A DNA stretch of 64,000 nt from Beta vulgaris subsp. vulgaris (lineage: Eukaryota; Streptophyta; Magnoliopsida; Caryophyllales; Amaranthaceae), in assembly GCF_026745355.1 (NCBI RefSeq), contig NC_079208.1, forward strand, positions 18,469,213 to 18,533,212, read 5' to 3'. Each line of letters begins with the position of its first letter. Position 1 is the first letter of the stretch. Both the position numbers and the translations under genes were made by a program. Below are positions 33,728 to 45,477 of this stretch, piece by piece. Under the pieces are notes generated by a model. The model made no database searches and was not told the origin of the DNA. It saw only the letters and a list, made by a program, of their open reading frames with translations.

Positions 33728-36370
33728 TAAAACACCCCGAAAATTCATAACCTTAAGAAAACACAATTGCTCATAGTTGGCAGCGGAAATGGAATTTAAG
33801 CCTGTGGGATATGGCACACTAATACAATGCAACCCTAAATAGTCCTTGATAATTATACATAAATACTCGATTCAAATAATAATGATAATTTCTCTAACAC
33901 AAGATATCGCACACTTTCCCTTGAACACGTTCCTTATTAAAAACGCTCTTGCAATGGTTATGCTCATACCTAAAACAGAAAATAAAATATTGTGAGCCGA
34001 AGCTCACATTTTATTTGCAAACAAGGAGAAGAGAATATAGTAAAACATATTTCAAATTCGTAATGAAATAATAGAAAAGTAAACAATTATAAATAGCATC
34101 TTGATACTTCATAAGTTCCCATTATCTTTTCATCTTTTAACATGGTAACTGGCGAGTATAGACATGTGGGAGTCTCCCATCATGTGATGACCCTCAAGGA
34201 GCCCAACTCCCTTTTTGGATACACCACCATGCGATGATCCTCAAGGAGCCCCGCCCTCTTTTTGGATACACCGCTAGCACCAAAATAGCATGCGGTACCC
34301 CTCAAGGAGCCCAACTCCCTTTCCGAGTGTACGGCAGGTGCGAAGGTACGTGCAAGACCTAAAGTAGATAAGCGTAACATTATACTGCAAGAACCTCTTT
34401 CACTTTTATTTATCATGTTTCGTTTGTTTTACATTCATCATCATAAGCTATAGATCTTTCATGAATCATACTTGAGCATCAATAACTCATAAGATCATCA
34501 TTTACGAAACTCATTCGAAAATAATTTAATCCCACAATCCATATAAGAATCACATCGCAAAATCCTTAACATAATTATAAACATCATTTCATAAACACAT
34601 TTCGAAGGGGATCGTGAGTGTTAGCAATAAATGTTACCTCGATTCCTGCTTAATAACCTTGAAAGCCGGGGGAGGCTGTAATATCCTTTCCGTTTAATCT
34701 AACCATGAAATGACGCAACAAAAATATAAATATTCGATTTCTTTTAACAACTGGCCTTTAATTATTAGTATTACTTTTATTATCGAAGATCGTTGTTGAC
34801 GCTACATATATTCATTATTTAAGCTTACGTTACTTTAATTAATAAAATTATAATTTAACGTATCATATGTTATACGATTAAGTACCTTGTTCAAATTAAT
34901 AAGTAAATTAGCTTCAACAAGTTTTATAATAATTTAAGTTATCCTAGCCCAACTAATCATAAATTACTCATATTCATCTATTATTTTCAGATTACAAGAG
35001 TAAATTGATAAAAACTAAGTGATGTTATTGCTAAGTTTCCTTGTCAATTCGTAATATTATACGTTTATCATAAATAGTTGTCGTAAATTTATAATTTAAT
35101 ATACTAACTTAAGTAAGTCTAACAATTTCATATTACAAAAATAAGGTGAACCATTGGTGATAATTAACTAAGTTAGTTAAGGTCTTGTTGCTTGATTAGA
35201 ACAACTAATTAAAGAAGTAACCTAATTAATTAGCCCATTAAGTCTAACAAATTAAGTACATGGATCTTATTAGTGGATTTAACTAAAATTAAAATCAGAT
35301 TTTGAGCCCATGTTATAATTATCTAACAATGAGTTATATTTGGGCTTAATCGATCTACAAAAAGAAACAAAATTCAAAATAGTGAAGAGGTATTTAATAC
35401 CTTCCTTAACTTATGAGCAGACAAAAGAACAGGGGAGGAAGGAAGGAAAGTGGGGCGGTGGCTGGAGCTACGACAGAAAGGTGGCGAGGCTACGTGGCTG
35501 GAGTCGCGGGATTCCGACGGTCGTCGGCGCACGAGGAGAGAGAGGAGATAGAGGGAAACACGAGAGAGAGGGAAGAAGAAGAAGGGGCGCAAGAGAGAGA
35601 GTGAAGGTGGCGGTGCGGAGGTGGCGCACAGGAGGCGCGGTGATGGTCTGGTGTGGCTGAATACGGCGGCGCTGCGGCCTACGAGGGTGGTGGGCAGGGG
35701 GTTTGGTTCAAAATAGAGGAGAGGGAGAGTTGCGAAAAAAAAGAGAGGCTTGGGGGGTGTATTTTTGGTTGCGTTTTCCAGCGAGGGTGGCGGAATTCCG
35801 GCGAGGACAGTGGAATGGTTGTGGTGGTGAATTGAGGGAGGCAATAATGGGTATTTATAGGCATAGTTGGGGATAAATTTCATGAATTTGGTGGGTTGAT
35901 TTGAGGAAGAAAACTGAAATTTGGGTGGGTCTGATTTGATGAAAATTTGGATTTTTGGATGGGTTTGATTTGGATTGAGGTTTGTAATTGATCAAAGAAT
36001 AAATTATTTGTTTATAACAATTCATGGATGGAGTTAAAACTCCATTGTTGGGTTGGTTTGAGAAGGAAATATGGAAATGGGTTGAAATGTTGATGAAATA
36101 GTAGTTTTTGTTTTTTCTTTTTTTTTTTCTTTTTTTCTTTTCTTTTTCTTTTTCTTTTATTTTCTTTTGTCTTATTCTTTTCCTTTTTATTCTTAATAGC
36201 ATTAACTTGTTTTAGTATTGGATTAGTAGTACTTGCAAAACTTTAGTGGTTAATTGATTATTATTTCTTTTCTTGCTTTAACTAATATAATTATTTAATT
36301 TAACATAACTTGTTATTATTTAATTTAACATAACTAATATAATTATTTGGATTAATTTGTTGTTATTATT
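33728..36370 (-). repeat. Tekay-like 5' LTR, piece B (nearly full length)
   Basis: Ends (minus strand) GGGGTGTTTTA three bases before the PBS. It contains the GGAGCCC repeat at 34,187-34,345. A TATA box, CTATAAATACCC, lies at about 35,852-35,863, followed on the minus strand by a CT-rich leader with a Pro/Ser-rich open frame that I regard as noncoding. A long pyrimidine tract (plus strand) sits at 36,109-36,188 in U3. The right border is approximate because the expected CGGAATATTA terminus is missing. Confidence 0.72.
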
Positions 36371-37240
36371 TAATCAACCACATCACAAAGATCTTGTGCA
36401 AAATGTCAACGTGGCGAATTCAAATCATCCTCTGACAATTCGAGAATACAACTTCAATGTCAGCAGCCTTGGCAAGTTGGGGATTCAGTCAGATGGCCCA
36501 AAAAAGTGAAACGAGCCATTAAACAAAAAAGATTCATCAAGGTGGTACGACTTCCATGCCAATATCGGTCATACAACAGACGAATGCATTGCCCTTAAAA
36601 GAGAAGCTGCCCACCTTCTTAGAAAAAGATTCTTAAAGGACCTCATGACCGATAAAGCCAAAAAAACTATGCAGCGAGAAGCGTAAACTTCAAAAAGGCC
36701 GTCAGCTCCCCCAAAACCTTCTAGAATTGTTAATCTTATTTCATAAGGGTCGGACGTGTGCGGTTTAACATATTTAGTTGCAAAGCGTCATGCCAAGGAG
36801 AGCGCCATTGAAAAGCCAGTCGCCATGTACAGAAAAGCAAAGGAAGATTGCATGCCCATGTCCTTTGACGAAAAAGATGTGGCACATTTAGCAGCTCCTT
36901 TCCATGATGGACTTGTAATCTCGCTCACAATTTGAAATTGCCTTTTAAGAAGAGTGCTCGTAGACAATGGCAGTTTAGCGAACATCAGAAGATACCCTCA
37001 AAGATATGGGGCTAAGCAAAAGCGACATCACCAAAAAATCTACAGTGCTCGTAGGATTCACCGGCGAGGCCAAATATACACTTAGCGAGATCACAATGGC
37101 GTCAACATTCAGGTAAAATTCCCAGTTATTGATTGCCTATCGTCTTACAATGTCATTGTAGGAAGGCCTTGGATTCACGACATGAAGGCAGTGCCATCCA
37201 CTATCACCAAACCAAAAGACTAAACAAAAGTAATAACTTC
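36371..37240 (+). pseudogene. Tat-like gypsy gag-protease fragment
   Basis: Reading across frames gives WYDFHANIGHTTDECIALKR (36,552-36,611), HLLRKRFLKDL, then KEDCMPMSFDEKDVAHLA. The protease part has CLLRRVLVDNGS, with Asn where Thr or Ser pairs are usual (DNGS for DTGS/DGGS). It is followed by PVIDCLSSYNVIVGRPWIH. Stops and frameshifts abound. RT and later domains are missing. Confidence 0.78.
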
Positions 37241-37660
37241 AACCCCCCCCCCCCTAACTAAGAGACGGTGAGATGGGAACCATGCCTAGTTTGAATAGGA
37301 GTTCCGTATGTTGAGAAATAAGCAAGATCTTTGCAAAAACATCTGCGAGCTCATTTTGTGTAGGAAGATAACTCATCTGCAAAAGACCTTCAATCATCTT
37401 ATCTCTTGTAAAATGATAATACACATTAACGCGTTTTGTTCTTCATGGAAATAATGGGTTTTTGGTAAGGTTTAAGGCAGACATGTTATCACGCTTTAAG
37501 GCTTTTAGTAGACCTTAACTAGCAGCGGTGTGAACATAATTAGGAGTGAGAACTAACGCCTGATAATGAGTAGTTCTAGGAGCATGGATAAATTGACTTA
37601 AGCAATGGACAACAAATGCAAGATCATGCCTTGTATGATGTAAAACCTGTTAAAGAAATA
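37241..37660 (-). pseudogene. copia RNase H fragment
   Basis: Minus-strand text includes ALNLTKNPLFP, RTKRVNVYYHFTRDKMIEGL, SYLPTQNELADVFAK and LLFKLGM, the C-terminal RNase H of copia pol. LAFVVHCLSQFIHAPR from the RT end precedes it. It is from a different copia lineage than copia-1 and copia-2. A C-run at 37,242-37,253 marks its left edge. Confidence 0.8.
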
Positions 37661-38400
37661 AAAAATAATTAACAAGTTAAATAGGTGAAAAGTCAACTAG
37701 GATCATTCTTATAAACTATAAGCAATAGTTAGGGCTATTGAGAAATAACCAAAGTTGGGACTAAAAAATAGTGGAACACCCATAGTTGGGATCTTGTTAA
37801 TTTTTTCCTATTGCTTATAGTATGAGAAATCATAGTTGGTAAAATTCTATTTTAAAGGGTGTGATATTATCTGAATTAAGAACTCCTACTCTGTGTAGTA
37901 AACTGAGATAAATTATAGAGGTTTCAGGTGTCATTTATTTGACTTAAAGTGTAAAGTTAAAGAAAATGGGAAGTCGGGTAAATGTTGAGTTTTTTCTGTA
38001 ATAGAGCCATTAGGAATTATTTTATGATTGATAATGAATTTAACACATATTTAAGATGATGTGCACATTGTATTTAAGTATTCAGGAATCACATTTCTCA
38101 GCGAATAACTGAGTCAGGATATTGTTAGGGGTCAGATTATTCTGACGTGGGAAGAAAATGAAATCCCCAAATTGCATCTCTTTATGAAGATATATGGCAG
38201 CAAGCAATTGAACGTATGAAGGAAGTAAGGATTGGTGACATGGCAGGTGGTTTGAAGGATCCCTACATTCAAGGAAGTGGCATATGTTGGAGAAAGAAGT
38301 GGAGCGAACAATAATTGCCAGATATAACACATGTGCAAGTCCCGTGTAAATAGGATGTAGGCCAATAAAATGCCTATGGAAAACGGCTAACAAAGCAATG
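37661..38400. other. Unassigned DNA with small foldback
   Basis: No coding domain recognised; a 103-codon minus-strand frame at 38,082-38,393 has no known motif. ACTATAAGCAATAG (about 37,714-37,727) and CTATTGCTTATAGT (about 37,808-37,822) form a foldback of about 120 bases, possibly a MITE. Confidence 0.45.
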
Positions 38401-38740
38401 TCATTATTATGGGCTTATGGCTTAATATGTATAGTTTCTTAGCTGCCATATTGTAAATTATCCCATACTCACTACTCTCTCTACTCTCTCACTAGCTTCA
38501 ACGAACAATTGTACTCTCCACTAAAATAAAGCAACTTAGTGAATTTGGCAGGATACCGATCCTCCCGTGGTTTTTTTCCCTCATTTCAAAAGGGTTTCCA
38601 CGTAAAAATTATTGTGTTCTTGCTTTTACTAGCTTTGTGCAACTTTATTTCTCGCAAGTTCATTGTCAACCCCCTCTCCAAGCAAATTGATCCTTGTGCG
38701 AAATTTCCCCTAAACAATTTAGCGTCCATCATGGGGTTCA
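38401..38740 (+). repeat. Probable Tat-like gypsy LTR end
   Basis: The CTCCCGTGG, TTTCAAAAGGGTTTCCACG and TAAAAATT segments near 38,560-38,610 are typical of the U5 of Tat-like LTRs. TTTAGCGTCCATCATGGGG at 38,718 resembles a worn TTGGCGCCGTCTGTGGGG PBS. No partner LTR is present. Confidence 0.5.
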
Positions 38741-38952
38741 AAATTAAAAAGCAATCCTAACTCTTAACTAATCTGTAACACAACATGTGTGAGATCAATG
38801 CAAATGAGAAATATGTTTATTTTATATAGACTTTTTACCCCCGTCCCGCATGAATTATTGGTTTTAATTGCGCTCTTCAGAGCCATTTTTAGTAGTAATG
38901 TGCTCCTTGTAGTGTGTTTGTACTCTCAGATTGATTATTGTAGGAATTAGCA

Positions 38953-41900
38953 TGTTTTGGTGCATTTCCTATTCTTTTATACCACTACAGGAGACGATGT
39001 ATTTTTGGGAGCACAATCACTTTGCATGAGTTGGATTCTATGGTTTAAGAGCTTTTCAAGGAGTGGTCATTTGCTTAATTCTGACAAATAACGCAGAAGT
39101 TATGATATTTTGAAGATGAAATTTTGGGCGTCAAAAGTTGATGACGGCTCGATCGGGCGTTGTCCAACCGGGTTAGTCGGGCGACTTGACTTAGCCAAAT
39201 TCAGAGACTTGAAAGAAGCCAGAAAATTTTTACTTGCGGGACCTGACCGGGCGAAATTCGCGCGGGTTAGTCGGGCGAGATCCGTGTTGCGCCGGTTTTT
39301 GATGGATATATAAATACTTATCTTTTCAGAATTAAAAGACTATGTTTTATAATTAGAGTTTCGACTTTTAGTTTTTAAGCACTTTTTATTTTCCTAAGAA
39401 CCCTAGTATTACTTTTTCTCATTTTTTATTCATTGAGCTTTCAATAGAAGTGCGGATTTCACAAGATTATTTCTACAATTGGTATTCTTTCTCTTCCCTT
39501 ATTATTCTTGTGTTAGTTCTTGATTATTTATTCATCATGTTTACTTATTTCACCATGAGTATGTTTGTTTCAAATATGCTTGAGTAGTCTATTTCTTGGG
39601 TTTAGGGGATCCATGATCAATTATGAAGGAATGTTTATAAAGTATTGATACTTGATGGTGTTTATTGATTCCTATTGAATGTATTATCTTTATTCAATCT
39701 ACTTTGGCCAGATTTGATTGTTATCGTATTACAATATTAGGTTATGCGTCGAGAGGTATAAACTTGATATTAGGGCTTATAATCCCCCACATTTTTAAAA
39801 GGATTTTCATAAATATATTAAGTTATTTATGTAATTATATTTAAATCCAAATGAGTTTGGAAAATGATTTGACTTTTAAAAAGGGTTGACTATTTTAAAA
39901 GTCAACTAAAAATATTTTCTTAGCTTAATAAAATTTGTAATATTTTAATTAAGCGTGTTTTAAATAAGAGTTTAATTATTAAAAGCATATTTAAAAAGAA
40001 AACTTAATGGAATCGAAAGCCCAAAAGTAATAAAAAGGGAAAGGATAATTTGATGACTAAAGTCCTAATAAGCCCATCTTGTTAGTCATCAAAGTTTTAA
40101 TTATTGAAATTCCTTTTCCTAAGCCCAATAGGATTAGCCTATTTAAATATCCTAAAACCCAAATATTTTGCCCTACACTTTATTTTCTCTCTCCTCCCTT
40201 GCACGTGATTTCCGAAATTCCCCTCTCTCACTCGACATTTTCTCTCTCCTCTTCCTCTTGAGCGTGAGTTCATATTTTCTCTCAAAAATCGTTTCTTCTT
40301 CGCTAAGTAACGTTTCTTGTTGAACAAGAAACGTCACAAACCTTTTCTTGAAGCCGAAAACTTGCTGGCGCCGGTCCTTGCTGCTGTCTTCAGTCCGGCG
40401 CCTCTTCTCCTTATATTTTGGTTGTTTTTCTTTACTTTCTCCTTAAGATTCCATTAAAGTTCTAATTTATTGTTATTTTATTATTATTTGCATGATTACG
40501 ATTTGAGTTATTTTTTTTATTATGAAGTATATATTTTCGGATCATATGTATAAAAGGAAAAAATTTCAGATTTATTATTTTTAGTTTTAATCATGAAAGA
40601 TGTGATTTTTAGGGTTTTAAATCACTAGAAATCGTATATTTAAAGTATGAATATAAATTTTGATTGGAATACGATTTTTATATGCATTTAAAATATTTTC
40701 AGAAGGTTTAGAAAATTTTATAGATGCTGGAAATTCAGAAAGTTAATATTTTAAGGTTTTTAATGGTTTTTAATCACTAGAATAGTTGATCTATACTAGG
40801 GATTAAAATAATGAGAGTTTAAATTATAAAAAGCGATTTTTAAAGAAGTTTAAAAAGGGTTTGGGACGTTTTTGAGTTGCTGTAATTTTTTAAGTTCAAG
40901 TATTTACTTGATTATTTATTGTTCTAGGCGGAGATTTCACTGTAGGGGACTTTTAGAGCATAAAAGTGGCCTACCGTTGCGTTTATACAAGGTACGTACA
41001 TAGTCTACGTGCTATATAGTTTAGGAACATGCCTTAGGTATGATTGTGTTTATTAGTATCATGTATAGGACCTTGTTGTCATGTATATTTACTATGATTG
41101 CTTTACATGTCATTGCCTGTGTGCTGCATGTAAATTGAGAATGTGTATGGGTATGACTTGTTTGTATGGAAGTTTGATGCAAACAATAATTTCAGTTTTG
41201 GTATTAATTCATAAGTGGATTAATTTAAGTGAGTTGAAATCATGTGTTACATTGATTTCTTGGAGGTTATTAATTTATCTTATAAGAACCGTGGATCTTA
41301 TTTGGTAAGTATGGATTATACCTATATAAAGGTACGGATTATGTTGGCTAGGTTCAACAAAGGATAAAAAGAAATAAAAGGAGTCTTGATTGATAAGTTA
41401 TGAATCACTTGTTAATTCAAAGATAAAAAGAATGTTGTTATGATTATGTGATTATTGAATTATGTGTTATTTGGTTGTTGTGGTGTCAACACAAGTAATA
41501 ATTATATTTAACGTAAAGTGAAACGAGAATAAGTTATAGACTTTAGACTGGTGCACGTCTAGAGTTGGACACTAAGGGTTGGGGTACATAGTCCGCCGTG
41601 ATATGTATCTTCGAGGGTTGGATTGATCACCATTCCTCTTTAGTTCAAAGGTTCCTCGATATCGTAGGTCATTCTGGTTTACGGAGTCATGACCGTATTT
41701 CCTATTTTTGGTTGGTCAACTCGTCCAATAACTATTCCATTAAAGTAATAAAAGTTGGGTCTAGTGTAGTTCAGTAAAAGTTGTTGTAGAGTATTATTTA
41801 TTTATGTTATTATTTATTCCTACGAGTTATGTTTGTAGTATCATGCTTAGGATTATTTGTGTCTGATATGTAGTACTCAGCTTTGCTGATTACGTGCTTG

Positions 41901-42666
41901 TCTGTGTTTGTGATCGTGGCTTTGCCTATTGATCCTGTGGTGATCCTTCGGGGGAGCAGAGTCAAGAAAGCATTGACATTACAGGTTCGAAGATGCATAC
42001 CATTGGGGAATCTGGAATGGAGAGGCTTTTGTGACATTAGTATTATTTAAGTTGTTTTCGTAGGAACATCTTTATTTAAGTTTGAGGTTTTCTTTAGTTG
42101 GTGTTAAGTTTGACATTGTCATTTGATTTCATAAGTTTAATAAAGTTGGTTTTGTTTTAGTAAGTTTTCCGCTGCAAAATTCTGAGTAAGCCGAAACGTT
42201 ATCACACGGGCGATAATGCCTGGGTAATTCTCTAAGTTTTATATTATAAAGTATTTTCTAGAAAGAGAGAATTATCGGGGTGTTACAGGGCTAGTTTCAA
42301 TAGGTAGATTTGGTATTAATAAATTGCGAGAGCCTGTTAATATAATTCAATGGATGATTTCAGTTTGAGAGAACAAATCAACCTGTTTAACTGCATTATT
42401 AATTATTGATTGTTGTATTTCATCCTGGAATTATTGTTCATTGGTGAACCCATACCCTAGGCTCTTTATTATTGATATTCTTGGTATAGTTATTGTCTAG
42501 TTTAGTATAATAACCTACAACACTCGTTCCCTATAATTTAGATTTCATTGACAATTAGGAAAAGAACACTGTTTTTCCCTATGGATTCGACCCTACTTCC
42601 CTGACTACTATTTGTTAGAGGACTTTAGGATTACTTTTGATTAGGTGATACGACTTTAGCCTGTCA
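38953..42666 (+). repeat. Athila-like 5' LTR, split by solo LTR
   Basis: The LTR runs to GCCTGTCA at 42,666, followed by the PBS. It contains CGGGCG/AGTCGGGCG motifs at 39,150-39,290 and a TATA box GGATATATAAATAC at about 39,303. The start near TGTTTTGGTG (38,953) is a guess, since the 3' LTR is missing. A solo Tekay LTR interrupts it at 39,778. Confidence 0.7.
39778..42287 (+). repeat. Solo Tekay-like LTR, TSD GGGCT
   Basis: 2,510 bases from TATAATCCCCCAC to GGGGTGTTACA, flanked by GGGCT at 39,773-39,777 and 42,288-42,292. A TATA box, CTATTTAAATATCC, lies at about 40,137. One LTR with matching duplications is the mark of LTR-LTR recombination that removed the interior. Confidence 0.92.
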
Positions 42667-42671
42667 AAATT

Positions 42672-42689
42672 TGACGCCGTTGCCGGGGA
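42672..42689 (+). promoter_or_regulatory. PBS of Athila-like element
   Basis: TGACGCCGTTGCCGGGGA, one base from the TGGCGCCGTTGCCGGGGA site of Athila elements, usually assigned to Asp tRNA. Confidence 0.85.
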
Positions 42690-42792
42690 ATTAACGGTTT
42701 CGTTCCATTTTCTTCAATTGTAATTTAGAGTCTAGATAATATATTCTCGTCTCAGAGAACACTTGTTCTTTGGGACACAATCTCTTAATTGT

Positions 42793-44515
42793 TTGTTCTT
42801 TAATTCGTTTATGCGCATGAGCTTAAGTTCGGGTGGTCATCCATTTGATCCTAAAATTGAAAGATCCTTTCATAGACAGAAGAACTTGTTCAGACAATTG
42901 CGAGATAATTCAAGGGGAGATAGACCCTTGGATTCTGATTCTGATTATGACTCTGATTCTAGACGTTCTATTCCTACTGTTCCCAGAGAATCAGAAATGG
43001 CTCGGAGACTTACTGACTTTTCCCAGCCCTCCTTGGCTGAGCTTCCCCAGTGCAATCAAATGTCCGAAATTGAAGATGTTAATTTTGAGATGAAACCTGC
43101 ATTACTGAATATGATCGAAAGGAAACAATTTGGTGGTGGGCCTAATGAAGACCATAATCTACATTATCAGGATTTCTATCAATATTGTTCTACTATTAAG
43201 CAGTAGGGAGTAACACAAGATCAAATATACTTTTTCCATTTTCACTTCGTGACAAGGCAATGTGTGGTACAACGGGATTAATCGCACCACTATTGGGATT
43301 ACAGATTGGAATACCTTGGCATTAGCTTTCTACAGGAAGTACTACCCTCCAGAAAAGACAGCTAGGTTGTGTAGTCAGATCACGAATTGCACCCAAGGTA
43401 ACGACGAATCTTTACATGGGGCTTGGGAAAGATTCAAGGACCTCCAGAGGGAATGTCCCCATCATGGTCTACAAAAATGGTTCTTAGTTCAGGGATTTTA
43501 CAATGGTTATTTGGAGAACAACTCGAGGCGTATTATTGACTCTACAGCAAACGGGAGATTCATGAAGTTAGAAATTGATGTTGCACATGACTTAATCGAG
43601 GAAATGGCTATTCATAACTCTCAATATGGCAACCCTCAAGGACTAGCTAATAAGGGCGGCAAGCATGAGATTGATTCTATTTCCCTATTGGCTGCATAGA
43701 TGAATGCTATTAATAATAAGCTCGACAATATGCAACTCACCTCTCCTGCGACTGTTGCTGCTTTAGGTTCTACGTCTGAGATCTTCTATGACAATTGTGG
43801 TATAGTTGGACATTGGTCACAAGAGTGTCGGAGTTCGCTCGAACAAGTTAATGCCTTCCCGTCATTTCGGCCGAACAACCCATGCATACTCCAACACATA
43901 CAATTTGGGGTTAAGAAATCATCCTAATTTGTCATACAAGAGCACTAATGTTCTAAATCCTCCTGCACCACAACTACAAGCACAACCATTGAACTAGAGA
44001 TATTACCAACAACCTTCTCAGCAACCACCTGGTTTCTCTAGACCACCTTTCAATCAATCTCCACAAGCACATCCTACCGATCCCATGATGGTTAAGATGA
44101 GTAATATGATGCTGCAGATGCAAAAAGACAAACAAAATGACAAAGCACAAATTGAGTCCATTCTAGCTCACAACAAGATGGTGGAGTACCAGTTAGCACA
44201 GTTGGCTACTTCGAACTCTACTTGACAGCAAGGTGCTCTACCAGCACAATCTATCCAGCCAACAGATTCGGCAAACACCATCACCCTCCCCAGTGTTTCT
44301 CATTATAATGGACCACCCATGCCTACTAATGATATTGTGAGTGTTAATAACGATGGGAAACGGGTCCAAGATGAGCCAGAAACTGACAAGGAGGACTTTA
44401 AGCAAGTGACTGAACATAGAGAGACAAATGAGGCCAAACAACATGCTATTGAGGTTCCTCCTATCAAACTTCCTTTTCCAAATCGTCAACTTAAGAGTAA
44501 GCTAGACTAACAATT
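42793..44515 (+). pseudogene. Athila-like gag
   Basis: Starts about 100 bases after the PBS. An N-terminal 140-codon part is acidic and Ser/Asp-rich. A stop at 43,204 precedes the capsid region WNTLALAFYRKYYPPEKTAR and HGAWERFKDLQRECPHHGL, typical Athila gag. A degenerate zinc knuckle (CGIVGHWSQEC) lies at about 43,795-43,827. Stops at 43,697, 44,000 and 44,223 divide the rest. A Gln/Pro-rich linker follows. The protein cannot be made whole. Confidence 0.85.
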
Positions 44516-44582
44516 TGGTATGTTTTTGGGAGTCGTCAAGAATCTTTAGGTAATTGTTCCTTTTACAAAACTAATTACTCAA

Positions 44583-45427
44583 GTGCCTGTTTATGCAAAA
44601 TTCATGAAAGATATCTTGACTAGGAAAAGGGATTTTAATGAGGTGGAGATTGTTGCATTTATTGAGGAATGTAATGCCTTTTTACAAAATAAGTCTCCAC
44701 CAAAATTAAAAGATCCTGGTAGTTTCTCTATTCTCTGTCACATTGGTAGACTCTTCATCGATAAAGCATTGTGTGATTTAGGTGCTAGTGTGAGTGTTAT
44801 GCCATTATCTATTTCATAGAAATTAAACATGGGAAGTTTAAAAGTCACTAAGATTACTCTGCAAATGGCTGACAGATCTGTTAAATACCCCCTCGGTATT
44901 CTAGAAGATGTGCCTGTTAGGGTAGAAAATTTTTTTGTTCCCGGCCCGTTGATTTTGATGTGCTTGACATGGAGGAAGATACACAAATTTCGATTATATT
45001 GGGTAAGCCCTTCCTCCATACTGCAGGTGCAGTAATTGATGTGAAAAATTGTGAACTTACACTATCGGTAGGAGATGATGCAGTCACTTTTAATCTGAGG
45101 ACCGCTTCGAAAATTCCTATGCTAAAGGAAAAATATTATAGTATTGATGTGGTTGATGTAATTTGTCATGATAACATGCCCCAAGCTCTCTATGGAGATC
45201 TCTTGGCAGCGGTACTTTGTCTTGATTTTTTCTCAAGTGAAAGCAGTATTTGGAGTAATGAGATCGCTGCTATTGAGGAGGCTCTGGCAAGTGAAGAAGT
45301 TGATCTCAGTGAGTGCCACAAGTTAAAGAGGTTAGTTCAATCTGCGTGCAATGCTGAGGTAAAGAAACCCGAACTTAAACCTCTCCCCTCTCATTTGAAG
45401 TGTGTTTTTTTTATGAACATGAGTTAA
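44583..45427 (+). pseudogene. Athila-like aspartic protease
   Basis: DKALCDLGASVSVMPLS at about 44,760 holds the catalytic Asp in DLGAS, the Athila variant of D-S/T-G. ITLQMADRSVKYPLGILEDV and ISIILGKPFLHTAGAVIDV follow, with a frameshift near 44,955. A stop lies at 44,817. This domain matures the gag-pol polyprotein. Confidence 0.85.
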
Positions 45428-45477
45428 ATCATGTAATAGTTAGTGCTGCACTTGATAACGGCTAACTCTCCCAACTT

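Noticed and set aside
33152..34345. Regular repeats that look like a CRISPR array
   Set aside because: Units are diverged, adjoin each other without unique spacers, and lie in plant LTRs.
35374..35883. 169-codon minus-strand frame rich in Pro and Ser
   Set aside because: It follows the TATA box of LTR piece B and reads CT-rich leader sequence; no match to a retroelement protein.
38082..38393. 103-codon minus-strand frame before the Tat-like LTR
   Set aside because: No motif recognised and no start context or intron evidence.
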